Assembly: GCA_038198775.1 (NCBI GenBank)
Contig: JBBPZV010000005.1
Span: forward strand, 1-64,000
Reading direction: 5' to 3'
Source of the DNA: JACCYJ01 sp038198775
GTDB taxonomy: Bacteria > Actinomycetota > Actinomycetes > Propionibacteriales > Nocardioidaceae
Length of the DNA: 64,000 bases
A model generated the notes under the pieces. That model worked only from the letters and a program-made list of their open reading frames with translations, had not been told where the DNA came from and ran no database searches. The translations under genes were made by a program, and so were the position numbers. Positions 1 to 9,238 of the stretch are shown in pieces (the stretch's first letter is position 1; each line of letters starts with the position of its first letter).

Positions 1-259
1 CGTTACCCCACCAACAAGCTGATAGGCCGCGAGCTCATCCTTCACCGCCTGAACTTTCCACCAGCACCGATGCCGGCGCTGGTTGTATCGGGTATTAGCT
101 CCGGTTTCCCGGGGTTATCCCCGTGTGAAGGGCAGATTGCTCACGTGTTACTCACCCGTTCGCCGCTCGTGTACTCCCGAAGGAGCCTTACCGCTCGACT
201 TGCATGTGTTAAGCACGCCGCCAGCGTTCGTCCTGAGCCAGGATCAAACTCTCCGTTGA
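1..259 (-). rRNA. rrs: 16S ribosomal RNA, 5' part (cut by window edge)
   Basis: Read on the minus strand, positions 252 to 242 give AGAGTTTGATC, the universal start of 16S rRNA (E. coli positions 8-18), followed by CTGGCTCAGGACGAACGCTGGC. That places the mature 5' end near 259. The first bases of the window correspond to the GGTGGGGTAACG region near E. coli position 250-270, so only about the first sixth of the gene is present; the rest lies outside the window. The gene runs in the same direction as tyrS, which lies just upstream. Confidence 0.97.
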
Positions 260-468
260 ATCATTCCATCGAACCGTCTCCGGTTCGACTCAACAGATCA
301 ATCCCGACAAGTTCCTTGCACTTGTCAAAGGAATCCGCGGCACCGGCACGGATGTGTCGGTGCCGACGGGGCGTTACTGTCTTCGTCGACTTTTGGCACA
401 CTGTTGAGTTCTCAAGGATCAGACACACACCGCCACGACCGACCGGTTGGTCGTCCGCGGCGGGGCAA
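260..468 (-). promoter_or_regulatory. rRNA operon leader with processing hairpins
   Basis: This is the transcribed leader between the likely start point and the 16S 5' end. It contains three clear stem-loops: 270-287 (7-bp stem, GAGA loop on the transcript), 306-326 (GACAAGT/ACTTGTC) and 339-364 (GGCACCG/CGGTGCC). At 397-416 it carries CTTGAGAACTCAACAGTGTG, a block commonly found ahead of actinobacterial 16S genes. The hairpins probably belong to RNase III processing or antitermination; that role is inferred. Confidence 0.6.
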
Positions 469-475
469 CTCGGCA

Positions 476-505
476 AACTTACCGGAGCGTGGGCGCAGAA
501 GCAAA
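476..505 (-). promoter_or_regulatory. rRNA operon promoter
   Basis: On the minus strand TTTGCT (500-505) and TAAGTT (476-481) are separated by 18 bp, a plausible -35/-10 pair for the housekeeping sigma factor, with transcription starting near 468. The site sits in the gap between tyrS and 16S, so the rRNA operon appears to have its own promoter. No convincing terminator for tyrS was seen between 506 and 578. Confidence 0.5.
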
Positions 506-578
506 CCATCCCGGCCTTCGGCGGGCCACCTGCTGGGCCCCGGACCCGGTCACCAGTCGCTGCGCTCCGGAGGGGTGG

Positions 579-1907
579 TCAGGCCCTCACCTCTGCGTCC
601 AGCACCTCTACCCCGGCCACCCAGCGTTTGCCGCGACGCAGGACGCACCATCGCCCGTGGAGCAGGTCCGCCGGTCCCAGGAGCCGTCCCGGCTCGGTCT
701 CTCGGACGTTGTTCAGGTACGCGCCACCTTCGCCCACGGTACGCCGCGCGGCGGCACGGCTGGGCGCCAACCCGGTCGCGACCAGCCCGTCCACCAGCGT
801 GGGGGTGCCGGGACCCGCCGCCAAGGCGGCATGCGGAGCTTCTTTCAAGGCTGCCGCCAACGTGGCAGCGGGCACCAGCTGCAGGTCGGCGTGTCCGAAG
901 AGCGCCGCTGAAGCGGCCGCGACCTGGCGAGCCTCGTCGGCCCCGTGCACCGCAGTTGTGACCTCCGCCGCCAGCTCGCGCTGCGCCAGCCGGGCACCGG
1001 GCTCGCCGGCCGCGCGCTCGAGCAGCTCGTCGATCTCGGGCAGCGGACGGAAGCTGAACAGCCGCAGGTAGGCGCCGATCATCGAGTCCTCGGCGTTGAG
1101 CCAGAACTGGTAGAACGCGTACGGAGACGTCAGTGCCGGGTCGAGCCAAACGGCGCCGGCCTCGGACTTGCCGAACTTGCGGCCGTCGGCCCTGGTCACC
1201 AAGGGGGTGGCGAAGGCGTGCACCTGGGCGCCCTCGGCTCGCCGCACGAGCTCCACGCCGGCGGTGATGTTGCCCCACTGGTCCGTGGCCCCGGTCTGCA
1301 GCCGGCAGTCGTGGCGGCGAAACAGCTCGAGGTAGTCCATGGCCTGCAACAAGACGTAGCTGAACTCGGTGTAGCTGATCCCTCCTTCCAGCCGGGCACG
1401 GACCACCTCGCGGCCGAGCATCCGGTTGACCGGGAAGTGCCGGCCCACGTTCCGCAGGAAGTCCAGGACCCCTACCGCCGCGGTCCAGTCGAGGTTGTTG
1501 ACCACGATCGCCGCGGCGGCGCCGTCCAGGTCGACGTAGCGCGCCACCTGGGCCTCGATCCGACCCACCCAGCCCGCCACCGTCTCCTGGTCGTGCAGCA
1601 CCCGCTCACCGGTCTCCTTCGGGTCCCCGATCAGGCCGGTGGCGCCGCCGACGAGGATCAGCGGCCGGTGGCCCGCCAGCTGCAGGCGGCGGGCCGTGAT
1701 CAGCTGCACCAGGTTGCCGTGGTGGAGGCTGGCCGCAGTCGGGTCGAACCCCACGTAGAACGTGATCGGGCCGGCGTCCAGGGCCGCCCGCAGCGCGTCC
1801 CTGTCGGTGGTGAGTGCCAGGACCCCTCGCGCGTCGAGGTCGGCGAGCACGTCGGGTCCCGCGAAGCGGGTCTCCGTTGGTACGGCTGGTGACGTCATCG
1901 GGGTCAT
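579..1907 (-). CDS. tyrS: tyrosine--tRNA ligase
   Basis: Class I aminoacyl-tRNA synthetase that charges tRNA-Tyr in the cytoplasm. The 442-residue protein has the HIGH-type signature around residues 57-64 (PTAASLHHGN), the tyrosine-binding region with LQTGATDQWGN near 203-213, and the KMSKS-type loop KFGKS at 244-248. A C-terminal S4-like RNA-binding domain covers roughly 370-440. Length is normal for the bacterial TyrS family. The ATG at 1907 overlaps the stop of the upstream glycosylase gene as ATGA, so the two are probably translationally coupled. A second in-frame ATG lies three codons downstream. It is the last gene of the pheST-arg-tyrS cluster. Confidence 0.97.
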   Translation of the reverse strand: MTPMTSPAVPTETRFAGPDVLADLDARGVLALTTDRDALRAALDAGPITFYVGFDPTAASLHHGNLVQLITARRLQLAGHRPLILVGGATGLIGDPKETGERVLHDQETVAGWVGRIEAQVARYVDLDGAAAAIVVNNLDWTAAVGVLDFLRNVGRHFPVNRMLGREVVRARLEGGISYTEFSYVLLQAMDYLELFRRHDCRLQTGATDQWGNITAGVELVRRAEGAQVHAFATPLVTRADGRKFGKSEAGAVWLDPALTSPYAFYQFWLNAEDSMIGAYLRLFSFRPLPEIDELLERAAGEPGARLAQRELAAEVTTAVHGADEARQVAAASAALFGHADLQLVPAATLAAALKEAPHAALAAGPGTPTLVDGLVATGLAPSRAAARRTVGEGGAYLNNVRETEPGRLLGPADLLHGRWCVLRRGKRWVAGVEVLDAEVRA

Positions 1908-2536
1908 TGTCGCGCAGTGGTGGTTCTAGTCGACCTGGAGCGAGGGCTGCTCCGATAGGCCGAGACCGTCGGGTGCCCGGTGGCCCAGAAGCGCCAAGGC
2001 CGGTCGGACGCGGCCCGGATCCCGACCCGCGGGCCGCAGGAGCGGCCGCCCTCGACGCTGCCTGGCAGCAGGCTGAGGCGGCGCGCAGCGACCAGATCGG
2101 CTCCGTTGCAGCTGCCGTCGATGCCCAGTGCCCGCGTCAGCCGGGCCGGTCCTCGCGCCAGCTCACGGTCCGGAACGAGGAGACCGCGCCTCGTGCGGGC
2201 CAGCTCGATCCCCTCGACGACCTCGCCGCCACGCAGCAGGACCGCACTGGCCACGCCGTCTGGTGCGCAGGTGACGTTGGCGCACCAGTGCATGCCGTAG
2301 CTGAAATAGCAGTAGAGATGTCCCGCCGGGCCGAACATGACCGAGTTCCGCGGCGTCCGCCCGCGCCACGCGTGCGAGGCGGGATCGTCGCCGCCCTCGT
2401 ACGCCTCGACCTCGGTCAGCAACACGGTGACCGCGCCCTCCGGCGTCAGGGAACGGAGCCGCCAGCCGATCAGCTCGGGTGCCACCTCGACCGCGCGGCG
2501 GCGAAGCCGGGCCCGTACCTGCTCGCTCACCCGCAT
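1904..2536 (-). CDS. mpg: 3-methyladenine DNA glycosylase (AAG/MPG family)
   Basis: Base-excision repair enzyme that removes alkylated purines from DNA. The 210-residue product shows the AAG family core: TEVEAY at residues 41-46, where the second Glu matches the catalytic Glu of human AAG, followed by a TPRN motif at 61-64 and the YFSYGMHWCANV block near 77-88. I chose the ATG at 2536 because it begins right at the conserved fold and overlaps the argH stop by 10 nt; a longer frame reading upstream encodes only out-of-frame argH sequence. The last 20 residues are Arg/Ser/Thr rich. It sits between argH and tyrS, as in other actinobacteria. Confidence 0.92.
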   Translation of the reverse strand: MRVSEQVRARLRRRAVEVAPELIGWRLRSLTPEGAVTVLLTEVEAYEGGDDPASHAWRGRTPRNSVMFGPAGHLYCYFSYGMHWCANVTCAPDGVASAVLLRGGEVVEGIELARTRRGLLVPDRELARGPARLTRALGIDGSCNGADLVAARRLSLLPGSVEGGRSCGPRVGIRAASDRPWRFWATGHPTVSAYRSSPRSRSTRTTTARQ

Positions 2537-3963
2537 GCTGAGCTCTCGGCCCACGCCCGCAGTGGGGCGACTGTGGCGCGCAGCTCCGTCAGCTGGTCGG
2601 CGACCCGGTCCGGAGCCGTCCCTCCGCGGCGATCGCGCGCGGCGATGGAACCGGTCACGGTGAGCACCTCGCGGACGTCCGGCGTCAGCGCCGGTGATAC
2701 CGCAGCCAGCTCGCCGTGGCCGAGGTCGGCCAGGTCGACCCCGGCCTGCTCGCAGGCCCGGACGCAGTCGCCAGCCACCTGATGCGCCTCCTTGAACGGC
2801 ATCCCGCGCCGGACCAGCCACTCGGCGACGTCGGTGGCCAACGTGAACCCCTGAGGTGCCACCTGCTCGAGGTGCTGGGTGTCGAAACGCATCGTCGCCA
2901 TCATGCCGGTGAACGCGGGAAGCAGGACCCTCAGGGTGTCGACGGCGTCGAACACCGGCTCCTTGTCCTCCTGCAGGTCACGGTTGTAGGCCAGCGGCAA
3001 CCCCTTCAGCGTGGTCAGCAGGCCGGTGAGGTCGCCGACGAGACGGCCCGCCTTGCCGCGAGCCAGCTCGGCGACATCGGGGTTCTTCTTCTGCGGCAGG
3101 ATGCTGGACCCGGTCGCGTAGGCGTCGGCTAGCTCGACCACGCCGAACTCGGGCGTGGACCACAAGACGACATCCTCGGCCTGGCGGGACAGGTCGACGC
3201 CGATCAGCGCGAGGACGAAGGCGAACTCCGCGGCGAAGTCGCGGGCGGACGTGCCGTCGATCGAGTTCGCCACCGACCCGGTGAACCCGAGCTCGATGGC
3301 CAGCTTTTGGGGGTCCAGCCCGAGGGAGGAACCGGCCAGCGCCGCGGACCCGTACGGCGAGTCGGCGCAGACTCGGGCGTCCCAGTCACGCAGTCTCGAG
3401 ACGTCGCGCAGCAGCGGCCACGCGTGGGCGAGCAGGTGGTGGGAGAGCAGGACCGGCTGGGCAGGTTGCAGGTGGGTGCGGCCGGGCATCGCCACACCGA
3501 GATGTCGTTCGGCCTGCCGGGTCAAGGCCGCCACCAGGTCGAGAACGAGCAAGGCCAACGCCCGGGCCTCGTCCCGCAGGTACATGCGCAGCAGCGTGGC
3601 CACCTGGTCGTTGCGGGAGCGCCCCGCTCGCAGCCGGCCACCGAGCTCGGCACCCACCGCTTCGATCAGGCCCCGCTCGAGCGCGGTGTGCACGTCCTCG
3701 TCCTGCGGTGTCGGCGCGAACCGGCCGAGTGCAACCTCCCCGGCCAGCTCGCCGATAGCGGCGAGCAGCGTCGCCAGTTCCTCGACCGCCAGCAGCCCCG
3801 CCTCCGCCAGCCCCCGCGCATGCGCCTTGGAGGCTCGCAGGTCGTACGGCGCCAGCCGCCAGTCGATGTGCGTGGAACGCGACAACGCCATCAGCTCGGA
3901 CGCGGGCGCCGCCCCGAAACGCCCGCCCCACAACAGTCCCGGCGCCGGCGTGGCGTCGGGCAT
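2527..3963 (-). CDS. argH: argininosuccinate lyase
   Basis: Last step of arginine biosynthesis: splits argininosuccinate into arginine and fumarate. The protein has 478 residues, normal for the fumarase/aspartase superfamily. Visible motifs are GRTHLQPAQP near 161-170 with the proton-relaying His, and the signature loop GSSILPQKKNPD at 285-296, whose Ser is catalytic. The start ATG at 3963 shares one base with the argG stop (TGATG), which fixes the start and couples the two genes. The C-terminus runs 10 nt into the mpg gene. Confidence 0.97.
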   Translation of the reverse strand: MPDATPAPGLLWGGRFGAAPASELMALSRSTHIDWRLAPYDLRASKAHARGLAEAGLLAVEELATLLAAIGELAGEVALGRFAPTPQDEDVHTALERGLIEAVGAELGGRLRAGRSRNDQVATLLRMYLRDEARALALLVLDLVAALTRQAERHLGVAMPGRTHLQPAQPVLLSHHLLAHAWPLLRDVSRLRDWDARVCADSPYGSAALAGSSLGLDPQKLAIELGFTGSVANSIDGTSARDFAAEFAFVLALIGVDLSRQAEDVVLWSTPEFGVVELADAYATGSSILPQKKNPDVAELARGKAGRLVGDLTGLLTTLKGLPLAYNRDLQEDKEPVFDAVDTLRVLLPAFTGMMATMRFDTQHLEQVAPQGFTLATDVAEWLVRRGMPFKEAHQVAGDCVRACEQAGVDLADLGHGELAAVSPALTPDVREVLTVTGSIAARDRRGGTAPDRVADQLTELRATVAPLRAWAESSACG

Positions 3964-5177
3964 CAACGGCCGGCGCGGGTGTCCCGAGCGGCCGCCAGCC
4001 GGCTCGGTAGGCCCCACAGCTCGACGAAACCCCTGGCTGGTTCCTGGTCGAAAGTGTCCCCCGAGTCGTAGGTGGCGAGCCCGTAGTCGTAAAGCCCGGT
4101 ATCGGAGCGCCGGCCGGTGGGGACCGCCCGGCCCCCATGCAACCGCAGCCGCACGTCCCCGGTCACGTGCTGCTGCGACGACGCGACGAACGCGTCCAGT
4201 GCCCGCTTGAGCGGTGAGAACCACAAGCCGTCGTAGACCAGCTCGGCCCAGCGCTGGTCCACCCCCCGCTTGTGGCGGGCCAGGTCGCGCTCGACGGTGA
4301 CACTCTCCAGCTCGGCGTGGGCGGTGATCAACGCGACCGCCCCGGGCGCCTCGTAGACCTCACGGCTCTTGATGCCGATCAGGCGGTCCTCGACCATGTC
4401 GAGCCGCCCGACGCCGTGCGCACCCGCTCGCACGTTGAGCTGTTGCACGGCCTCCAGCACGCTCACCGCGGCTCCGTCCAGGGCGACCGGCACCCCGTCG
4501 CGGAAGGTGACGACGACCTCGTCGCAAGGACGGGCCACCCCCGGGTCACGCGTGTAGGCGTAGAGGTCTTCGACCGGTGCGTTCCAGATGTCCTCCAAGA
4601 AGCCGGTCTCGACCGCACGCCCCCACAGGTTCTGGTCCACCGAGTACGGCGACGAAGCAGTGACGTCGATCGGCAGGCCGTGCTCGGCGGCGTACCCGAT
4701 CGCCTTGTCACGGGTCCATGCGTGGTCGCGAACCGGGGCGATGACGCGCAGCCCCGGGTCCAGCGTGGCGACCCCGACCTCGAAGCGGACCTGGTCGTTG
4801 CCCTTGCCGGTGCACCCGTGGCTGACGGTGTCGGCGCCGTACCGGTGCGCGGCGCGGACCAGGTGTCGTGCGATCAGCGGCCGCGACAGCGCCGACACCA
4901 GCGGATAGCGGTTCATGTAGAGCGCATTTGCCTGCAACGCCGGTAGGCAGAAGTCGTCGGCGAACTCGGCCCGGGCGTCCACCACCACCGCCTCCACGGC
5001 ACCGCAGGCGAGCGCCCGGCTCCGAACGGTCTCGAGGTCCTCGCCGCCCTGGCCGACGTCGACCGCGACCGCGACCACCTCCGCGCCGGTGCTGGCGTTG
5101 AGCCACCCGATCGCGACCGACGTGTCGAGCCCCCCGGAGTACGCGAGCACGATGCGGCTGACCACCGGTTTGGTCAT
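3963..5177 (-). CDS. argG: argininosuccinate synthase
   Basis: Joins citrulline and aspartate with ATP to give argininosuccinate. The 404-residue protein has the N-type ATP pyrophosphatase loop AYSGGLDTS at residues 12-20 and later the SHGCTGKGNDQVRFE block typical of the family. The ATG at 5177 overlaps the argR stop as ATGA and is preceded by a GAGGA ribosome-binding site. It follows argF and argR and precedes argH, an unbroken coupled set for converting ornithine to arginine. Confidence 0.97.
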   Translation of the reverse strand: MTKPVVSRIVLAYSGGLDTSVAIGWLNASTGAEVVAVAVDVGQGGEDLETVRSRALACGAVEAVVVDARAEFADDFCLPALQANALYMNRYPLVSALSRPLIARHLVRAAHRYGADTVSHGCTGKGNDQVRFEVGVATLDPGLRVIAPVRDHAWTRDKAIGYAAEHGLPIDVTASSPYSVDQNLWGRAVETGFLEDIWNAPVEDLYAYTRDPGVARPCDEVVVTFRDGVPVALDGAAVSVLEAVQQLNVRAGAHGVGRLDMVEDRLIGIKSREVYEAPGAVALITAHAELESVTVERDLARHKRGVDQRWAELVYDGLWFSPLKRALDAFVASSQQHVTGDVRLRLHGGRAVPTGRRSDTGLYDYGLATYDSGDTFDQEPARGFVELWGLPSRLAAARDTRAGR

Positions 5178-5704
5178 GGTTCCTCCTCGGCCGTGTTGGT
5201 GGGAGCTCGCTCGGCCAGCCGGACGAGGCGCTCGGCAACGGCCGAGGCGGCGCCCGGATCTGTGGAGATCACCAGCACGGTGTCGTCTCCTGCCAGGGTG
5301 CCGACGACGCCGCTGTCAGCGGCGCGGTCGAGCGCCGAGGCGAGAAACTGCGCGGCCCCTGGAGGCGTCCGCAGCACGACCACGTTGGCCGCCGCCCGGG
5401 CGGACAGCAACAGCTCCGCGCACAACCGCCCCAACCGGACCTGCGAACCAGCGGCCTCGGCGGCCGGCGCCTGGTCGGCTGCCGGCGAGACGGCGTAGAC
5501 GAGGGCCCCTCCGGCGGACCGGACCTTGACCGCGTCCAGCTCTACCAGGTCACGCGAGAGTGTCGCCTGGTTCACGCTCACCCCGGACCCACTGAGGAGC
5601 TCGGCCAGCTCGGACTGCGAGCGCACCGGCCGCGACGCCAGCAGGTCGACGATCAGCCGCTGCCGCGCCGCCTTGGTGGCCGGGACACCGAGCGCTGCCG
5701 TCAC
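5174..5704 (-). CDS. argR: arginine repressor
   Basis: Arginine-responsive DNA-binding regulator of the arg genes. The 176-residue protein has an N-terminal winged helix (about 12-70) with the QSELAELL and NQATLSRDLVEL helices, and a C-terminal oligomerisation and arginine-binding domain containing GTLAGDDTVLVI. The GTG at 5704 overlaps the argF stop (GTGA). Its place inside the operon suggests autoregulation, but the only operator candidate I can point to is the palindrome at 6731-6740 ahead of argF. Confidence 0.95.
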   Translation of the reverse strand: MTAALGVPATKAARQRLIVDLLASRPVRSQSELAELLSGSGVSVNQATLSRDLVELDAVKVRSAGGALVYAVSPAADQAPAAEAAGSQVRLGRLCAELLLSARAAANVVVLRTPPGAAQFLASALDRAADSGVVGTLAGDDTVLVISTDPGAASAVAERLVRLAERAPTNTAEEEP

Positions 5705-6681
5705 GACCGCTCCCCGGCGAGCAGCCAGCTGAGCAGCGCCTTCTGAGCATGCAGCCGGTCCTCTGCCTCGTCCCAGACGAGGCTCTGCGGGCCGTCGATC
5801 ACGTCGGCGGTGATCTCCTTGCCCCGGTACGCGGGCAGGCAGTGCAGCACCACCGCGTCCGGCGCCGCCGCCGCCAGCGCGCTCGTGTCGATGCGGTACG
5901 AGCCGAACAGCTGCTGGCGCCGTGCGTTCTCCTCCTCCTGCCCCATCGAGACCCAGGTGTCGGTGACCAGGACGTCGGCACCGGCGATCGCTGCGGCGAC
6001 GTCGGTGGTGACCAGGACCGATCCGGAGGTGTCTGCGGCGATGCGTTCGGCGTCGGCGACGATGTCGGCGCGCGGGAGGAACCCTTCAGGGCCGGCGACC
6101 CGCACGTGCATCCCGGCGGTGGCTCCGGCGAGCAGGTACGAGTGCGAGACGTTGTTCGCGGCGTCCCCGAGGTACGCCACTGCGAGCCCGGCCAGCTTGC
6201 CCTTGCGCCGGCGTACCGCCTGCAGGTCGGCGAGCAGCTGGCATGGGTGGAAGTCGTCGGTCAGCGCGTTGACGACCGGTACCGAGCTGACCGCTGCCAT
6301 CGCCTCGAGGGCCGACTGGTCGAACGTGCGCCACACGATCGTCGCCACCATCCGTTCCAACACCCGGGTGGTGTCCTCGACGCTCTCGCCACGGCCCATC
6401 TGGGTGCTGCCGGAGTCGATGACCAGGGGATAGCCGCCGAGCTCGGCGATCCCAACCGAGAACGACACCCGCGTCCGGGTGGAGGGCTTGTCGAAGATGA
6501 CGGCGACCGACCTCGGGCCCTGCAACGGCCTTGCCCTCTCGTCGGAGAGAACGCGTCGGGGCCCCTCGCTGTCGGGCCAGAAGGCCGAAGAGCGCTCGGA
6601 CGCGAACGCGTCGGCGAGGTCGAGGACCGCCGCCTGCTCGTCGGGGCCGAGGTCGTCATCGCGGAGGAAGTGGCGAACCAT
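5701..6681 (-). CDS. argF: ornithine carbamoyltransferase
   Basis: Makes citrulline from ornithine and carbamoyl phosphate. The 326-residue protein carries the carbamoyl-phosphate loop STRTR at 67-71, HPCQ at 145-148 and the ornithine motif HCLP at 280-283. The ATG at 6681 was chosen because it begins the conserved fold; the in-frame sequence upstream to 6738 does not resemble the family. One oddity is an extra stretch of about 20 residues (roughly 29-56, acidic and Arg rich) between the first helix and the first beta strand, longer than in most OTCases. It heads the remaining arg genes directly after pheT. Confidence 0.95.
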   Translation of the reverse strand: MVRHFLRDDDLGPDEQAAVLDLADAFASERSSAFWPDSEGPRRVLSDERARPLQGPRSVAVIFDKPSTRTRVSFSVGIAELGGYPLVIDSGSTQMGRGESVEDTTRVLERMVATIVWRTFDQSALEAMAAVSSVPVVNALTDDFHPCQLLADLQAVRRRKGKLAGLAVAYLGDAANNVSHSYLLAGATAGMHVRVAGPEGFLPRADIVADAERIAADTSGSVLVTTDVAAAIAGADVLVTDTWVSMGQEEENARRQQLFGSYRIDTSALAAAAPDAVVLHCLPAYRGKEITADVIDGPQSLVWDEAEDRLHAQKALLSWLLAGERS

Positions 6682-6729
6682 GCCGGGCAGCTCCCGATCT
6701 CTACGGTCAACGTCGTGACGTACGCCGCC

Positions 6730-6758
6730 AGCATGCATGCCTATGCGAGGTAGTGCAA
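6730..6758 (-). promoter_or_regulatory. possible argF promoter with overlapping operator-like palindrome
   Basis: In the 88-bp gap between pheT and argF, TTGCAC (6753-6758) lies 17 bp from CATGCT (6730-6735) on the minus strand. A perfect palindrome GCATGCATGC (6731-6740) covers the -10 side. Its position suits an ArgR operator, but it only loosely resembles known ARG boxes and the -10 is weak. Confidence 0.3.
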
Positions 6759-6769
6759 GCCGGGCCGGC

Positions 6770-9238
6770 TCAGTCGCGTAGCCGGGCGCCCGTCGCTGCC
6801 GCAGCGGCCCGGACGGCGGCCTCGCGGACAGCGCGCGCCTCCGGTTCGGTCAGCGTCCGGTCGGCCGCTCGCAGCCGCAGCGCGAACGCCAGCGACCTGT
6901 ACCCGGGCGGCACCGGTGGCCCGGTGTAGACGTCGAAGAGCCGCAGCGACTCGAGCAGGTCCCCCGCACCGCGGCGCAACGCCTCCGCCACGGCAGCGGC
7001 CGGGACGTCGTCGCCGACCACCAGGGCCACGTCCTCCTTGGCGACCGGCATCGCGGAGAGCACAGGGGCCGCCGCCGTCGTGGGGGCGGCCGCGATCAGC
7101 GCGTCCAGGTCCACCTCGGCGTAGCAGGTACGGGGAGGGACGCCCCACGACCGGCAGACGCTCGGGTGCAGCTCCCCGGCGTGCCCAAGGCAGACGTCGC
7201 CGAGCAGGATGCGGGCACCCCGCCCCGGATGCCAGGGGGGCACGGCCCCGGACCCGACCGCGACCTCGACGCCGACGGTCCGCGCCACCTGGACGACGAT
7301 CGCGACCGCGTCCGCCCAACAGGCCGGCCGAGCCGGTCCCCACCACCCCGGCGGTTCCCGGTCCCCGCACAGGGCCACGGCGAGGTGACGCGGCTGGTTC
7401 GGCAGCCCCGCGTCGAGGGCGGCCATCTCTTCGGCGCTGGGCGCGACGTCCACCGGCAGCACCGGAGGCGGCGGCCGGCGATCCGGCCCGGGCTCGAAGA
7501 CCGCTGCGACCAGGCTGAGCCCAAGTGAGGCCTGGCCGCGGCCGACGTTGCGGGCGGTGACGTCCAGCAGCAGCGGGGCGAGTGTGGTGGTCAGCATCGG
7601 CCGTTCCTGCGACGGCGGGTTGGCCAGCCGCACGCACCGGCGCCGCTCGTCGTCGCGGGCCAGGCCGAGCCCCCCCCAGTCCGCCGGTCCGACGAACGGG
7701 TAGGCGACCACCTCGGTGAGGCCCGCACCGGCCAGCGCGTAGCCGACCCGACGGCGCAGCCGCTGCGACTTCGTCAGGCCGCCACCAGCCGGCGCCCGTG
7801 GCAGCACCGACGGGACGGTGTCGTAGCCGATGATGCGCAGCACCTCCTCGACGAGGTCGTACGGGTCGCGCAGGTCAGGGCGCCAAGAGGGCGGGGTCAC
7901 GGCCAGGTCGGCTTGGGCGCGGACCTCGCAGCCGACCTCCCGCAGCGCTGCCACCGTGGCCCGGGTCTCGATCGGGTGCCCGCGCAGCGACCCGGGGAGG
8001 TCGGCCGCCATCACGATGGTCTCGGGTGCCTCGACCTTGCCCAGGTCGGTCTCCCCGGGCTCCAGCCGGCCGTGGCCGTGTGCGACGAGCAGGTCCGCGA
8101 CCCGCTGCACGGCGACCCGCACGAGCTGCGGGTCGACGCCGCGCTCGAAGCGGCGCGATGCCTCCGAACCCAGCCGGTGCCGGCGCGCGGTGCGCCCCAC
8201 CGAGACCGGGTCGAAGTTCGCGGCCTCGATGACCACCTCCCGGGTCCCGGCCGAGATCTCGGTGGGCTCACCCCCCATCACACCGGCCAGCCCGATCGCG
8301 CCCCGCTCGTCGGAGATCACCAGGTCCTCGGCGTCGAGGACGCGGGCGACCCCGTCCAGGGTCCGCAGCGGCTCTCCCGGGCGGGCCCTGCGCACGTCGA
8401 TCGCCCCCGACAGCAGCGCCCGGTCGTAGGCGTGGATCGGCTGCCCCAGCTCGAGCATCACGTAGTTGGTGACGTCGACGACCAGGCTGATCGGCCGCAT
8501 CCCCGCCAGCTGGACGCGCCTGGCCATCCAACCCGGCGTCGACGCGGTGGCGTCGAGCCCGGTCACGACCCTGGTGACGAATCGTGGGCACCCCTCGCAG
8601 TCGTGGACCCGCACGGGGTAGGCGGCGCCCACCGGCTCGGAGAGCCTCACCTGCGCCGGGTCGCGGAAGTCGACGCGGTACGCGCCGGCCGCCTCCCTCG
8701 CGACGCCGCGCAGCGAGAGCGCGTAGCCGCGGTCGGGAGTGATCTCCAGCTCCAGTACGTCGTCGCGCAGCCCGAGCAGCTTCACGGCGTCGCTGCCGGG
8801 GGCGGCCGAGCCCGGCTCGAGCACCAAGACTCCCGCCGAGTCGTCCCCGAGCCCGAGCTCGCGCGGAGAGCAGATCATCCCGTCGGAGAGGTGACCGTAG
8901 GCCGTGCGGGCGCTGATGGCGAAGCCGCCCGGCAGCACAGACCCCGGCAGCGCCACCGGAACCAGATCGCCGACCGCGAAGTTCGTGGCCCCGCAGACGA
9001 TGCCGCGCTGCTTCCCTACGTCGACCGCTACCCAGCGCACGGTCTTGCCGTTGGAGTGCTGCTCGGTGTCGTACCCCAGCACCCTGCCGACCACCAGCGG
9101 GCCGACGATGTCGGACCCGGGTGCCTCGAGCGACTCCAGCTTCAACCCGCGGGCGGTCAGCCGGGCCGCTACGTCGGCGGCGTCGGCAGCGGCGGGGAGG
9201 TCGGCGTACTCACGCACCCACGACAGGGGCGCGCGCAT
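6770..9238 (-). CDS. pheT: phenylalanine--tRNA ligase beta subunit
   Basis: Large subunit of the alpha2-beta2 PheRS. The 822-residue protein has an EMAP-type tRNA-binding domain at about 40-150, then B3/4 and B5 domains, a catalytic-like module and a C-terminal ferredoxin-fold anticodon-binding domain. Start ATG at 9238 shares its A with the pheS stop (TGATG), which gives coupled expression of the two subunits in equal amounts. The length is normal. In related genomes argC follows pheT, but here argF comes next. Confidence 0.97.
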   Translation of the reverse strand: MRAPLSWVREYADLPAAADAADVAARLTARGLKLESLEAPGSDIVGPLVVGRVLGYDTEQHSNGKTVRWVAVDVGKQRGIVCGATNFAVGDLVPVALPGSVLPGGFAISARTAYGHLSDGMICSPRELGLGDDSAGVLVLEPGSAAPGSDAVKLLGLRDDVLELEITPDRGYALSLRGVAREAAGAYRVDFRDPAQVRLSEPVGAAYPVRVHDCEGCPRFVTRVVTGLDATASTPGWMARRVQLAGMRPISLVVDVTNYVMLELGQPIHAYDRALLSGAIDVRRARPGEPLRTLDGVARVLDAEDLVISDERGAIGLAGVMGGEPTEISAGTREVVIEAANFDPVSVGRTARRHRLGSEASRRFERGVDPQLVRVAVQRVADLLVAHGHGRLEPGETDLGKVEAPETIVMAADLPGSLRGHPIETRATVAALREVGCEVRAQADLAVTPPSWRPDLRDPYDLVEEVLRIIGYDTVPSVLPRAPAGGGLTKSQRLRRRVGYALAGAGLTEVVAYPFVGPADWGGLGLARDDERRRCVRLANPPSQERPMLTTTLAPLLLDVTARNVGRGQASLGLSLVAAVFEPGPDRRPPPPVLPVDVAPSAEEMAALDAGLPNQPRHLAVALCGDREPPGWWGPARPACWADAVAIVVQVARTVGVEVAVGSGAVPPWHPGRGARILLGDVCLGHAGELHPSVCRSWGVPPRTCYAEVDLDALIAAAPTTAAAPVLSAMPVAKEDVALVVGDDVPAAAVAEALRRGAGDLLESLRLFDVYTGPPVPPGYRSLAFALRLRAADRTLTEPEARAVREAAVRAAAAATGARLRD

